Below, piece after piece: positions 9,619 through 18,745 of a DNA stretch of 64,000 bases (the first letter of the stretch is position 1; each line of letters opens with the position of its first letter). Under the pieces are notes generated by a model. It was not told where the DNA came from, made no database searches, and worked only from the letters and a program-made list of their open reading frames with translations. Origin of the DNA: Falsiroseomonas tokyonensis (GTDB taxonomy: Bacteria; Pseudomonadota; Alphaproteobacteria; Acetobacterales; Acetobacteraceae). Made by a program: the position numbers and the translations under genes. The DNA lies in assembly GCF_019024325.1 (NCBI RefSeq), contig NZ_JAFNJS010000004.1, positions 372,001 through 436,000 of the forward strand, in the 5' to 3' direction.

Positions 9619-9626
9619 ATGGTTAA
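9619..9626 (-). promoter_or_regulatory. CtrA-like half-site TTAACCAT
   Basis: Read on the minus strand the site is exactly TTAACCAT, the 8-mer associated with CtrA targets in alphaproteobacteria. It lies 80 bp upstream of the GTG (9539), or 44 bp upstream of the alternative ATG (9575), of the molybdopterin-fold / GGDEF-EAL unit. An 8-mer alone is weak evidence. Confidence 0.35.
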
Positions 9627-9670
9627 TCCGGCCCGCGCCGAGCGGGGCGCCGAACCGGGCGAGCCAGGCC

Positions 9671-12600
9671 TCAGCCCGGGCTGCCCTCCACCATCTCCAC
9701 CGCCCGCTGCAGATCGACGCTGAGCAGGCGCGACACGCCGCGTTCCTGCATGGTCACGCCGTACAGGCGATGCATCCGCGCCATGGTCAGCGGATGGTGG
9801 GTGACGATCAGGAAACGCGTGCCGCCGCGCCCTTCCGCATCCGGCGTCGCCATCACCTCCAGCAGGTCGCAGAGGCGTTCCACATTCGCATCGTCCAGCG
9901 GCGCATCCACCTCGTCCAGCACGCAGACCGGCGCGGGGTTGCAGCGGAAGACGGCGAAGACGAGGGAAAGTGCCGTCAGCGCCTGCTCCCCGCCCGAGAG
10001 CAGGTTCAGCGAGGACAGCTTCTTGCCCGGCGGCTCGGCAAAGATCTCGAGGCCGGCTTCCAGCGGGTCGTCCGAGCCGACGAGCGCCAGATGCGCGCGG
10101 CCGCCGCCGAACAGCCGGGTGAACAGGGCGCGGAATTCGGTATCGACCTTGTCGAAGACCACGCGCAGGCGTTCGCGCCCCTCGCGGTTCAGATGGCCGA
10201 TCACGCCGCGCAGCTTGGCGATGGCGGTGGCGACTTCCTGGCGCTCCGTCTCGATGCGGGCGCGGGTGGCGTCGAGGTCGTTGAGCTCGGCCTCGGCGCG
10301 GAGATTGACCGGGCCCATCTCCTCCCGCTCGCGGGTCAGCCGCTCCATCTTGCGGCGCGCTTTTTCTTCCGTCTGGTCGGTCAGCTCGCCCTCGGGCTCG
10401 GGCAGGGCCGCATGGTCTTCGCCGAGTCGCTCGACGATGCGTTCCTCCACCGCCAGCGCGGCCGCTTCCGCCTGGCCGGCGGCGCCTTCGGCGCGGAGCT
10501 GCGCCTCGCGGGCCTGGGCGAAGGCGGCATCGGCGCTGCGCCGGGCAATCGCGGCCTCGCGATCCTCCGACTCGGCAGCCGCCAGGGCGGCGGCGGCGGC
10601 CTGGTGCGCGGCCTCGGCCTCGGCCAGGGCGCGGCCGGCGGTGGCGCGCTGGGCGGCAGCGGTCTCCGGCGCCTCGGCGAGTTCGTCGCGCTCGGCGGCG
10701 GCGGCGGCGGCGCGGTGGGCGAGGTCCTGGCGGCGGCCGGCAGCCTCCGCCTTGCGGCGGGCCCATTCGGCGCGTTCCGGCCCGATTGCCGCCTGTCGCT
10801 GGGCGATGCGGGCGGCCTCCGCGGCCAGGGTCGCGCGGCTGTCGCGGCAGCCGGCCTCGGCCGCCAGCGCCGCCGCCAGCGCCGCGCGGGCGTGCTCGAC
10901 CTCGGCGCGCAGCGCGGCGAGGTCTGGCGCGGCGGCGCGGGCGGCCTGAGCTTCGGACAATGCGGCGGCGGCGGCATCGCGTTCGCCGGTAATGCGGGCG
11001 AGTTCGGGGGTCAGCGCCGCCAGCCGGGCCGCGGCCTCCGCCGCGCGGGCGGCCAGGGCGCGGGCCGCATCGCGCGCGGCCGCCAGCCGCTGCTCGGCGG
11101 TACGGCGGGCCTCGCGCGCCGCCGATTCGGCGCGGGTTGCCGACAATTCCTCGGCCGCGGCGGCGCTGCGGGACTGGCGGGCGGCGGCGGCATCGGGGGC
11201 GGCGGCGCCGGCGATGCGCGCGGCCTCCAGCGCCGCGGGGGCCGCCTGCATCTCCTGCTCCAGCCGGGCGAGCTGCGGGGCAAGGGCGGCCAGGCGCTGC
11301 TGCGCCTGCTGGTCGCGCGCCACCAGCCGGTCCAGCGCCGCCTGCGCCGTGCCCTGGCGGCGCTCGGCCTGGCTGCGCTGCTCGCGATGGCGGGCCTCGG
11401 CGCCCCGCGCTTCCTGCTCCGCCGCCGCGGCCTGGCTGCGCGCCTGGCTGGCGGCGCCGGCCGCGGCCTCGGCGCTGTCGAGCCGCGCGCTGGCCGCCCG
11501 CAAGGCATTGCGCTGGGCGAGGCGGACGGCGCCGGGGGTGGGGATGCCGGGCAGCAGGCCCTGGCCGTCCCAGCGCCAGACCGCGCCTTCCTCCGTCACC
11601 AGCGCCTGGCCGGGCTTCAGCAGTTTCTGGAGCGCCGCGCCATCCGCGCCCTTCGGCAGCAGGCCGATCTGCGACAAGGCGCGCGCGAGCGCATCCGGCG
11701 CCTCCACCAGGCGCGCCAGCGGCGTGGCGCCGGGCGGCAGGGCTGGCATGGGGTCGAGCGGCGGCAGGTTGCGCCAGTGGCGCGGCGCCTCCGGGTCCAG
11801 GGCGGCGTCCAGCCCCTCCCCCATCGCGGCGCCGAGGGCGGCTTCCAGGCCCGGCGGCACGCCGATGCGGTCGAGCACCGCCTCCGCCCCGCCGCCCACC
11901 TCGCGGGCGCGCAGCACTTCCGCCAAGGCAGCCGCCTCCGCCGCGGCGCGGGCGCGCAAGGCCTCGGCCTCGCTGGCGGCAGCGCGGGCGGCCTCGTGGC
12001 GGGACTGGGCGGCGCTGCGGGCCTTCTCGGCCGCCTCCAGCGCGGCGCGGGCCTCGGTCAGCGCGGCGGCGGCGTTGGTGGCCTCGGCGCGGGCGGCGGT
12101 CATCTCGGCCTCCGGCACGGCGCCGGCGCGGGCAGCGTCGCGTTCGGCGGCGAGGCGGCTGTGCTGTTCGGTGCCCCGGCGCACGGCGGTCTCGGCCGCC
12201 TGGAGTTCGGCGGTGGCACGGGATTCGGTGGCCTCGGCCTCGGCGGCCAGGCGGCGCGCGGCCTCATGCGCTGCCTGGGCGGTGCCGCGCGCGGCCTCGG
12301 CGGCGGCGAGCGCGGCCTCGGCCTCGGCCAGCGCCGATTCGGCCGTGCCGCTGCGCCCGGCGGCCTCGGCCAGCGCCGCTTCCGGGACAATCGCGCGCTC
12401 GGCAGTGGCATGGTCGGCGGCAATTCGCAAAAATTGCTGGGCCAGCCGGTCGGCGCGGCCGCGCGCCTCGGTCTCGGCGGTGGCCAGGGCATTGGCCTGG
12501 GCGGCGGCCTCGGCGGCGGCTTCGGTGGCACGGTCGGCGGCCTCGGCGGCGGCGGCCACGGCGGCGATCGCCTCGGCCTCGGCCCGTTCCGCATCCGCGC

Positions 12601-13771
12601 TGCGCCCGGGAAGCTCGGCGGCAATCCGCGAAAGGGGCTCGGCCTCGGCCTGCAGGCGGGCCTCGGCGGTGTCGGCGTCGGCCTCGACGCCGGCGGCGTG
12701 CTGCAGGTCGCGCGCCAGGGCGGCGTGGCGGGCCTCGGCGCCGGCCAAGGCTTCGCGGGCGCGGGCTTCCTCGGCGCCGAGGGTCTCGGCTTCGACGCGG
12801 CGGCGTTCCAGGGCGGTGCGGGCGGTGCCCTCGGCCGCGCGGGGCGCGGGCAGGCCCTGTTCGGCGGCGAAGGCGCGGCGGGCGGCGGCCTCGGCGGCGG
12901 CCTCGGCCTGGGTTGTGGCCTGGCGCGCATTGGCGAAGGCTTCGCGCGCCGTGGTCAGAGCGCCCTGGGCGCGGGCGCGCAGGATGGACAGCCATTCGAC
13001 CTCCGCCTCCCGCACCAGCCCCGAAAGATTGCGGTAGCGGGCGGCCTGGCGGGCCTGGCGTTGCAGGTTCTGGCGCCCGGCCTCCATCTGGCCGATCAGA
13101 TCCTCTGCGCGGCCGAGGTTGTTCTCGGCCTGGCGCAGCTTGAGTTCGGCCTCGTGCTTTCGGGCGCGCAGGCCCGCGATGCCGGCCGCCTCCTCCAGCA
13201 CCGCGCGGCGTTCCTCGGGCTTGGCCGAGATCAGGGCGGCGACGCGGCCCTGGCTGACCATGGCGGAGGAGCGGGCGCCGGAGCCGATATCGGCGAACAT
13301 GGTCTGCACGTCGCGGGCGCGCAGCTCGCGCCCGTTCACCCGGAAGGAGCTGCCCTCCCCGCGCGCGATCTTGCGCGAGATTTCGAGATCCGCGGCTTCA
13401 GAATTCGGCGGCGGCGCCAGTCCGGCCGCTTCCTCCAGCACCAGCGTGACCTCGGCCAGATTCCGGCCGGGGCGGGTGGAGGTGCCGGCGAAGATGATGT
13501 CGTCCATCTCGCCGCCGCGCATGGCGCGGGCGTTCGTCTCGCCCATCGCCCAGCGCAGGGCTTCGACCACATTGGACTTGCCGCAGCCATTCGGCCCGAC
13601 GATGCCGGTCAGCCCCGGCATCACCTCCACCACCGTCGGCTCGGCGAAGGATTTGAAGCCGGCGATGCGCAGGCGGGTCAGCCGCGCATGGCGCGCGGCC
13701 TCCGCCTGGGCCTCGCTGCGCGCCGGTTCCTCGGGGTTTTCGCCCGTCTCGGGTGCCGGCACGGCCTCCAT
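9671..13771 (-). CDS. smc: Chromosome segregation protein SMC
   Basis: This is the SMC ATPase that organises and helps segregate the chromosome, working as a dimer with ScpAB. The N-terminal head contains FKSF and Walker A GPNGCGKSN at residues 59-67. The C-terminal head has the signature LSGGEQ from residue 1258 and Walker B VCVLDE at 1282-1287. Two very alanine/glutamate-rich coiled-coil arms flank a hinge in the middle (~575-690). At 1366 residues it is longer than the usual ~1150-1200, mainly because of the arms and a ~30-residue N-terminal leader rich in Glu, Ala and Pro. The start ATG 13771 is 3 bp from the dsbA stop. The dciA-dsbA-smc order is a recurrent alphaproteobacterial arrangement. 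Confidence 0.96.
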   Translation of the reverse strand: MEAVPAPETGENPEEPARSEAQAEAARHARLTRLRIAGFKSFAEPTVVEVMPGLTGIVGPNGCGKSNVVEALRWAMGETNARAMRGGEMDDIIFAGTSTRPGRNLAEVTLVLEEAAGLAPPPNSEAADLEISRKIARGEGSSFRVNGRELRARDVQTMFADIGSGARSSAMVSQGRVAALISAKPEERRAVLEEAAGIAGLRARKHEAELKLRQAENNLGRAEDLIGQMEAGRQNLQRQARQAARYRNLSGLVREAEVEWLSILRARAQGALTTAREAFANARQATTQAEAAAEAAARRAFAAEQGLPAPRAAEGTARTALERRRVEAETLGAEEARAREALAGAEARHAALARDLQHAAGVEADADTAEARLQAEAEPLSRIAAELPGRSADAERAEAEAIAAVAAAAEAADRATEAAAEAAAQANALATAETEARGRADRLAQQFLRIAADHATAERAIVPEAALAEAAGRSGTAESALAEAEAALAAAEAARGTAQAAHEAARRLAAEAEATESRATAELQAAETAVRRGTEQHSRLAAERDAARAGAVPEAEMTAARAEATNAAAALTEARAALEAAEKARSAAQSRHEAARAAASEAEALRARAAAEAAALAEVLRAREVGGGAEAVLDRIGVPPGLEAALGAAMGEGLDAALDPEAPRHWRNLPPLDPMPALPPGATPLARLVEAPDALARALSQIGLLPKGADGAALQKLLKPGQALVTEEGAVWRWDGQGLLPGIPTPGAVRLAQRNALRAASARLDSAEAAAGAASQARSQAAAAEQEARGAEARHREQRSQAERRQGTAQAALDRLVARDQQAQQRLAALAPQLARLEQEMQAAPAALEAARIAGAAAPDAAAARQSRSAAAAEELSATRAESAAREARRTAEQRLAAARDAARALAARAAEAAARLAALTPELARITGERDAAAAALSEAQAARAAAPDLAALRAEVEHARAALAAALAAEAGCRDSRATLAAEAARIAQRQAAIGPERAEWARRKAEAAGRRQDLAHRAAAAAAERDELAEAPETAAAQRATAGRALAEAEAAHQAAAAALAAAESEDREAAIARRSADAAFAQAREAQLRAEGAAGQAEAAALAVEERIVERLGEDHAALPEPEGELTDQTEEKARRKMERLTREREEMGPVNLRAEAELNDLDATRARIETERQEVATAIAKLRGVIGHLNREGRERLRVVFDKVDTEFRALFTRLFGGGRAHLALVGSDDPLEAGLEIFAEPPGKKLSSLNLLSGGEQALTALSLVFAVFRCNPAPVCVLDEVDAPLDDANVERLCDLLEVMATPDAEGRGGTRFLIVTHHPLTMARMHRLYGVTMQERGVSRLLSVDLQRAVEMVEGSPG

Positions 13772-13774
13772 GGA

Positions 13775-14410
13775 TCAGCGCGTCTCGGCGACCAGCGCGG
13801 CGAAGCGCGGGAAGGCTATGGCGCCGGAAACCGGGCGGTTGCCGAAGACGAAGGTCGGCGTGGCGGAGACATTGTGCTCCTGCTGCCCGGCGACGCGGGC
13901 GGCGAGGATGGCGCGCGCCAGGGACTGGTCGGCCAGCACCTCGTCGTATTTCGCGCGGGACATGCCGGCCAGCGCGGCCACCTTGAACAGCTCCTCCCGC
14001 GGGTCGCCGCCACGGGCGAAGGCCCAGCGGTCCTGGGTGGAGAGCAGGGTGGAGATGAAGGGCTCGTAGCGCTCCGGCGGCAGGCTGCGGGCCACGGCGG
14101 CGGCGGCCAGGGCCAGCCCGTCCAGCGGGAAGTCGCGGAAGACCAGCCGCATGCGGCCCGATTCGATCAGGTCCGACTTCACCTTGGGATAGGTTTCGCG
14201 GTGGAAGGCCGCGCAATGACCGCAGGTGAGGGAGAAGTATTCGATCACCGTCACCGGCGCATCGGCACGGCCGACGCTGCGCTCCGCCATGCGCGGGTCG
14301 TCGGCGGCCAGCGGCGGCGGGGCCGGCTGTGCGGGCGCGGCGCCCTGAGCCAGGGCGAGTCCGGGCGCAAAACCGGCGGCGAGCGTCAGGACGGAACGGC
14401 GGTCGAGCAT
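13775..14410 (-). CDS. DsbA-family thiol-disulfide oxidoreductase
   Basis: This 211-residue periplasmic thioredoxin-fold protein starts MLDRRSVLTLAAGFAPGLALAQ, an export signal. It carries the redox motif CGHC in the segment YFSLTCGHCAAFHRETYP and the cis-proline region VSATPTFVFGNRPVSG. It should introduce or exchange disulfides in exported proteins. ATG 14410 has a GGGGAG ribosome-binding site and begins the signal peptide; the longer open frame upstream to 14980 is out-of-frame overlap with dciA and mutY. The stop is 3 bp before the smc start, so expression is probably coupled. It lies 26 bp downstream of dciA. Confidence 0.92.
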   Translation of the reverse strand: MLDRRSVLTLAAGFAPGLALAQGAAPAQPAPPPLAADDPRMAERSVGRADAPVTVIEYFSLTCGHCAAFHRETYPKVKSDLIESGRMRLVFRDFPLDGLALAAAAVARSLPPERYEPFISTLLSTQDRWAFARGGDPREELFKVAALAGMSRAKYDEVLADQSLARAILAARVAGQQEHNVSATPTFVFGNRPVSGAIAFPRFAALVAETR

Positions 14411-14436
14411 CAGGCAGGCTCCCCGAAAGGACAGGT

Positions 14437-14898
14437 TCAGCGCTTTCGATAGACGCCGAGGGCCAGCTTTGCCAGTGCATCGCGCAATTCGCCCTCCGGC
14501 ATCTCGGCCAGCCGGGCGGTAACGGGGGCGGGCAGCTCGACCGGCCTGGGGCGCGGCGCGGCGCGCGGGGCGCCGGCCGGCGCCTGCTGGACGAAGCGCA
14601 GGCGTTCCACCGCGGTCCGGCCGAAATGGGCGTTGATGCGGCCGATCAGCTCCGGTGCCAGGTGCTGCAATTCCATCGCCACCGGGCCGGAACAGGCGAG
14701 CGTCAGCGTGCCGGCGGTGACCCGCAGCGGCTGGGTGACGGCGGCCAGCGCCGGGCCGATGATGGCCGGCCAGTCCGCCATCAGCTGAGCGCCGGCCGGG
14801 CTGCGCTTGCGGAAGGCGGGCCGGGTCAGCCGCGGAATCAGGGCCGAGAGCGGCAGGGGGGCTGTCGGGAATCGCCGGTGATCGCCATCCTGCGCCAT
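14437..14898 (-). CDS. DciA-like DUF721 protein
   Basis: This 153-residue protein has the DUF721 pattern: an N-terminal basic region, then W-x-x-[29 protein letters not shown] and [10 protein letters not shown], followed by a proline-rich linker and a short C-terminal helix. DUF721 includes DciA, the loader of the replicative helicase in bacteria lacking DnaC. The start ATG 14898 has a long purine Shine-Dalgarno tract (GGGAGGGGGAGGGG) lying inside the first codons of the divergent mutY gene. It is first in the dciA-dsbA-smc unit. Family call is good; the replication role is by homology. Confidence 0.8.
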   Translation of the reverse strand: MAQDGDHRRFPTAPLPLSALIPRLTRPAFRKRSPAGAQLMADWPAIIGPALAAVTQPLRVTAGTLTLACSGPVAMELQHLAPELIGRINAHFGRTAVERLRFVQQAPAGAPRAAPRPRPVELPAPVTARLAEMPEGELRDALAKLALGVYRKR

Positions 14899-14900
14899 AC

Positions 14901-15953
14901 GTGACCCCTCCCCCTCCCGATTCCGCGCTGCTGCTCGCCTGGTACGACCGCCACAGCCGCGTGCTGCCCTGGCGCGGCACCGCTGGCCGGCCCGACCCCT
15001 ACCGGGTCTGGCTGTCCGAGGTGATGCTGCAGCAGACCACGGTCGCGGCGGTCGGCCCCCGCTATACACGATTCCTCGCCCGCTTTCCCGATGTGCAGGC
15101 GCTGGCCGCCGCGGGGTGGGAGGAGGTGGCCGAGGAATGGGCGGGCCTCGGCTACTATGCCCGCGCCCGCAACCTGCATGCCGGTGCCAAGGCCCTGGTG
15201 GCGCAGGGCTTTCCCAGCACCGAGGCCGGGCTGCGCGCGATTCCCGGCATCGGCCCCTATACCGCCGCGGCGGTGGCCGCCATCGCCTTCGACGCGCCGG
15301 TGGTGCCGGCGGATGGCAATGTGGAGCGCGTCGCCGCGCGCATCTTCCGGGTGGAGACGCCGCTGCCGGCCGCCAAGAAGCGCCTCGCCGAACTGGCGCA
15401 GGGCTGGATGGCGCAGCCGGCCGCCCGCGCCCGGCCGGGGGATTTCGCACAGGCGCTGTTCGACCTGGGCGCCACGATCTGCACCCCGCGCAACCCAGCC
15501 TGCGCGCTCTGCCCCTGGCGCCAGGGCTGCGCCGCCCATGCCGCCGGAGTGCAGGCGGAGCTTCCCCGGAAGACGCCCAAGGCGGCGCGGCCGACGCGGC
15601 ACGGGGTGCATTTCCTGCTGGCCGACCCCGCCGGCCGCATCCTGGTGCGCCGCCGGCCCGCCAAGGGCCTGCTGGGCGGCATGCTGGAAGTGCCGGGCAC
15701 GCCCTGGCGCGCCGCGCCCTGGGACCCGGCGGATGCCCTGGCCCATGCGCCCCTGCCCGGCTTGGCCTGGCAGCCTTTGCCGGGGGAGGCCCGGCACGGC
15801 TTCACCCATTTCGAGCTGCGCATGACCCTGCTGGCGGCCCGCCTGCCCGGCGACGCCGAGCCGCCCGGCTTCGCCTGGATGGAGCCCGCTTCCGCCCGCG
15901 CGGCCATGCCGAGCGTCATGCACCGGCTGCTGGACCTCGCGAAATCCGGCTGA
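14901..15953 (+). CDS. mutY: A/G-specific adenine glycosylase MutY
   Basis: This 350-residue base-excision repair enzyme removes adenine mispaired with 8-oxoguanine. It contains catalytic Glu40 in SEVMLQQT, the helix-hairpin-helix [10 protein letters not shown] (from ~114), catalytic Asp138 in ADGNVERV, and the [4Fe-4S] ligands Cys194, Cys201, Cys204 and Cys210 (C-x6-C-x2-C-x5-C). A NUDIX-like C-terminal recognition domain begins near 230. The start is GTG at 14901, only 2 bp from the start codon of divergent dciA. No clear ribosome-binding site precedes it, and its promoter must lie within dciA. Its first codons encode a proline run that is the complement of the dciA Shine-Dalgarno. Confidence 0.95.
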   Translation: MTPPPPDSALLLAWYDRHSRVLPWRGTAGRPDPYRVWLSEVMLQQTTVAAVGPRYTRFLARFPDVQALAAAGWEEVAEEWAGLGYYARARNLHAGAKALVAQGFPSTEAGLRAIPGIGPYTAAAVAAIAFDAPVVPADGNVERVAARIFRVETPLPAAKKRLAELAQGWMAQPAARARPGDFAQALFDLGATICTPRNPACALCPWRQGCAAHAAGVQAELPRKTPKAARPTRHGVHFLLADPAGRILVRRRPAKGLLGGMLEVPGTPWRAAPWDPADALAHAPLPGLAWQPLPGEARHGFTHFELRMTLLAARLPGDAEPPGFAWMEPASARAAMPSVMHRLLDLAKSG

Positions 15954-16021
15954 GCGCGATTCAGCGGGCGGAAAGACCTCTGGCGCTAGACTCGGGACGA
16001 CTTTCACCGTCCGGAACGCCC

Positions 16022-18103
16022 ATGCGCATCAAGACCCTCTTCACCCTCGCCATGCTGGGCATCGCCGCCGTCGGCGCCGCGGTCGGGGGCACGCTGGCCT
16101 TTGGCCAATGGCAGCGGCGCGCCGCCGCGATCGAGGCCAAGGGGCTGACCGAGGCCTCCGCCAGCCTGCTGCGCCTGACCGAGACCCTGGCCATCGAGCG
16201 TGGCAACTGGGTGATCCGGATGAATTCGACCACCCCTGCGGATGCCGCCCTGCTGGGCCGGCTGACGGTGCTGGAGCAGGCGACGGATGCCGCCCTGGAA
16301 CGGGCGGTCGCCGGCCTGCGGCAAGCCGCGCAGCCCGGCCTGCAGACACATCTGCAGGAGGTCGAGGCGATGGCGGCGCGCCTGGCCGCGCTGCGCGGGC
16401 CCACCCGCGCCGCGGCGCTGCTGCCGATCGCGGAACGCGCCGCGGAAACCCGCGCCCGGCCGCAGCAGGTCTATGACGCGCTGCTCGGCCAGGTGGGGGC
16501 GGCGCTGGACAGCGCCCATCGCGGCATCGCCAGCCTCGGCGGCGGGCTGGAGATGCTGATGCTGGCGGCGCGGAGCAGCTGGGACATGCGCGATGCCGGC
16601 AGCCGGATGATCACGGTCATCGCCACCGCCCGCGGCAATGGCCGCGCCCTGACCCCGGCGCAGCTCGAGATCATCGCCGGCTCCAACCGGGTGCTGGACA
16701 CCAGCTGGCGGCAGCTGCGGCTGCTGGCCGGGCTGCTGGGCAATCCCCCGCGCCTGGCCGCGGCGGTGGAGGATGTGGACCGCCGCTTCTTCACCGAGGC
16801 CATGGCGAAGACCGAGGCGCTGGTCGCCGCCGGCCGCGTCGGCGGCACCTATCCGATGGACAACGACACCTTCACCGCCTTCGCCACGCCGGCGCTGCAG
16901 ATCCTGCTGGTGGTGCGCGACGCGGCGCTGGAGGAAGCAACCGCAGTGGCCGCGGCGCAGGAACGGGAGGCCACCACGCGGCTGGTGGTGGAAGGCCTGC
17001 TGACGGGCCTCGCCGGCCTGCTGCTGGCCGCCCTCAGCGTGCTGCTGGTGCGGCGCGTGGTGACGCCGGTGGTGCAGCTGACCGGCACCGTGCAGGCGCT
17101 GGCGCAGGGCGAGAACGACATCGCCGTGCCCTGCCAGGGCCGCCGCGACGAAATCGGCACCATGGCGGATGCGGTCGAGGTGCTGCGCCGCAATGCCGAG
17201 GCCGCCCGCCAGATGGCGGCGGCGGCGGCGGCCGAACAGGCGGAGAAGATGCAGCGCGCCGAGGCGACGCAGGCGCTGGTCCGGCAGTTCGAGACGCAGG
17301 TGGCCGCCGTGCTGGAAGCCGTGGCCGGGGCGGCCGCGCCGCTGGACGCCACCGCGGACCGGCTGGGCCGCGCCGCCAGCCAGGCGCGCGACCAGGCGGA
17401 GGGCATGGCCATGGCCGCCGGCGCCGCGGCCGGCAATGTGCAGACCGTCGCCGCCTCGGCCGAGGAACTGGCCAGCAGCATCGCGGAGGTGGCGCGCCAG
17501 GTGGCCGACAGCGCCCGCATCGCGCAGCGCGCCGCCATCGATGCCAGGGCGACCGACGCCGCCATGGGCGGGCTGGCGGAGGTGGCGACGCGGATCGGCG
17601 ACGTGGTCGGGCTGATCCAGTCCATCGCCGGCCAGACCAACCTGCTGGCCCTGAACGCGACGATCGAGGCCGCCCGTGCCGGCGATGCCGGCAAGGGCTT
17701 CGCGGTGGTGGCCGGGGAGGTGAAGGCGCTGGCGGCGCAGACCGCCAAGGCCACCGAGCAGATCGGCGCGCAGATCGGCGCCATGCAGGCCGAGACGACG
17801 CGGGCGGTGGACGCCATCCGCGGCATCGGCCGCACCATTGAGGAACTGTCCAATATCGCCACCCAGGTCGCCGCGGCGGCGGAGGAACAGTCCTCCGCGA
17901 CGCAGGAGATCGGCCGCGCCGTAGCGGAGGCCGCCGCCGGCACCGACCAGGTGACGCGCCAGACCGCGGAGGTGATGGAGGGCGCCGAGGCCACCGCCGC
18001 CGCCACCAGCGGCCTGCGCGACGCCTCCTCCAGCCTGTCGCAGCAGGCGGATACGCTGCGCCACCAGGTGGCCGGCTTCCTGACGGCGATCCGCGCCGCC
18101 TGA
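16022..18103 (+). CDS. Methyl-accepting chemotaxis protein
   Basis: This 693-residue chemoreceptor has membrane helices at ~7-28 and ~325-347 around a ~295-residue helical sensing domain, then a HAMP linker ([20 protein letters not shown]) and a long cytoplasmic coiled-coil signalling domain. The hairpin tip reads [20 protein letters not shown], the CheA/CheW-binding signature, followed by [12 protein letters not shown]. No C-terminal CheR-docking pentapeptide is visible. The ATG at 16022 starts the first helix; the open frame extends far upstream only as overlap with mutY. No che genes are adjacent, but motA/motB occur 20 kb away in this window. The ligand is unknown. Confidence 0.94.
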   Translation: MRIKTLFTLAMLGIAAVGAAVGGTLAFGQWQRRAAAIEAKGLTEASASLLRLTETLAIERGNWVIRMNSTTPADAALLGRLTVLEQATDAALERAVAGLRQAAQPGLQTHLQEVEAMAARLAALRGPTRAAALLPIAERAAETRARPQQVYDALLGQVGAALDSAHRGIASLGGGLEMLMLAARSSWDMRDAGSRMITVIATARGNGRALTPAQLEIIAGSNRVLDTSWRQLRLLAGLLGNPPRLAAAVEDVDRRFFTEAMAKTEALVAAGRVGGTYPMDNDTFTAFATPALQILLVVRDAALEEATAVAAAQEREATTRLVVEGLLTGLAGLLLAALSVLLVRRVVTPVVQLTGTVQALAQGENDIAVPCQGRRDEIGTMADAVEVLRRNAEAARQMAAAAAAEQAEKMQRAEATQALVRQFETQVAAVLEAVAGAAAPLDATADRLGRAASQARDQAEGMAMAAGAAAGNVQTVAASAEELASSIAEVARQVADSARIAQRAAIDARATDAAMGGLAEVATRIGDVVGLIQSIAGQTNLLALNATIEAARAGDAGKGFAVVAGEVKALAAQTAKATEQIGAQIGAMQAETTRAVDAIRGIGRTIEELSNIATQVAAAAEEQSSATQEIGRAVAEAAAGTDQVTRQTAEVMEGAEATAAATSGLRDASSSLSQQADTLRHQVAGFLTAIRAA

Positions 18104-18188
18104 TTGTCCCGGGGTCGGGCTGAGGGGGGCCTGGACAGTCGCGCGGGGCGGCGCCACACCGGGTCTCCGACCCGCGAGGAGATCCGCC

Positions 18189-18710
18189 ATGGCCATTGCC
18201 CTGACCACCGCCCGCCCCGCCCTGCGCTTCGCCGGCATGGCGCTGCTGGGATCCTGGCTGCTGGCGGCCTCGGCGCAGGTCAGCCTGCCCATGTGGCCGG
18301 TGCCGGCGACGCTGCAGAGCCTGGCAGTGCTGCTGCTGGGCGCGCTCGGCGGGCCGGCGGCGGGCTTTGCCGCGGTGGTGGCCTATCTGGCGCAGGGCGT
18401 CATGGGGCTGCCGGTCTTCGCCAATGGCGCGGCCGGGCCGGCGGCGCTGCTTGGGCCGACCGGGGGCTATCTGCTGGGCTTCGCCCTGGCCGCCTGGCTC
18501 GCCGGCTTTGCCCGCGGCCAAGGCTTCGCCCGCCAGGCCCTGGTGCTGCTGGCGGCGCATCTGCTGCTGTTCGTGCCGGGCGTCGCCTGGCTTTCCGGCT
18601 ATGTCGGCCTGGCGCGCGCCCTCGAGGCGGGCTTCCTGCTCTTCGTGCCGGGCACGCTGGTGAAGACGGCGCTGGCGCTGGCGCTGCTGCGGGCGCTGGC
18701 GCGGCGCTGA
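18189..18710 (+). CDS. bioY: Biotin transporter BioY
   Basis: This 173-residue membrane protein has about six helices and is the substrate-binding S component of the biotin uptake system. Recognisable segments are VSLPMWPVPATLQSLAVLLLG, YLAQGVMGLPVFANGAAGP and LLGPTGGYLLGFALAA (shown as patterns of the BioY fold). No bioM/bioN genes are adjacent, consistent with solitary BioY or a shared energising module elsewhere. The start ATG 18189 follows GAGGAGATCCGCC, a good ribosome-binding site. It converges on ccrM, with a GC-only hairpin between them. Confidence 0.92.
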   Translation: MAIALTTARPALRFAGMALLGSWLLAASAQVSLPMWPVPATLQSLAVLLLGALGGPAAGFAAVVAYLAQGVMGLPVFANGAAGPAALLGPTGGYLLGFALAAWLAGFARGQGFARQALVLLAAHLLLFVPGVAWLSGYVGLARALEAGFLLFVPGTLVKTALALALLRALARR

Positions 18711-18717
18711 CGGCACC

Positions 18718-18745
18718 GCCCTGGGGGGGCCTACCCCCCCTGGGC
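18718..18745. terminator. GC-rich hairpin between convergent bioY and ccrM
   Basis: Seven G (18723-18729) and seven C (18734-18740) pair around a CCTA loop, extended by CGCC/GGGC-type outer pairs across one T-T mismatch. The hairpin contains the ccrM stop codon and lies just after bioY, so it could terminate both genes, although no T-tract is present. Confidence 0.55.

Noticed and set aside
9449..14452. A 1667-codon open frame on the + strand opposite smc and dsbA
   Set aside because: It is Gly/Ala/Arg-rich, has no domain, and lies exactly antisense to real genes whose motifs are clear. High G+C makes such frames common.
13775..14980. A 401-codon frame reading through dciA into dsbA
   Set aside because: The first ~190 residues are arginine/proline-rich shadow of dciA and mutY; the DsbA signal peptide and ribosome-binding site define the start at 14410.
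16004..18292. A 762-codon minus-strand frame across the chemoreceptor
   Set aside because: It mirrors the MCP gene, contains only Gly/His/Arg/Gln-rich text, and has no ribosome-binding site.
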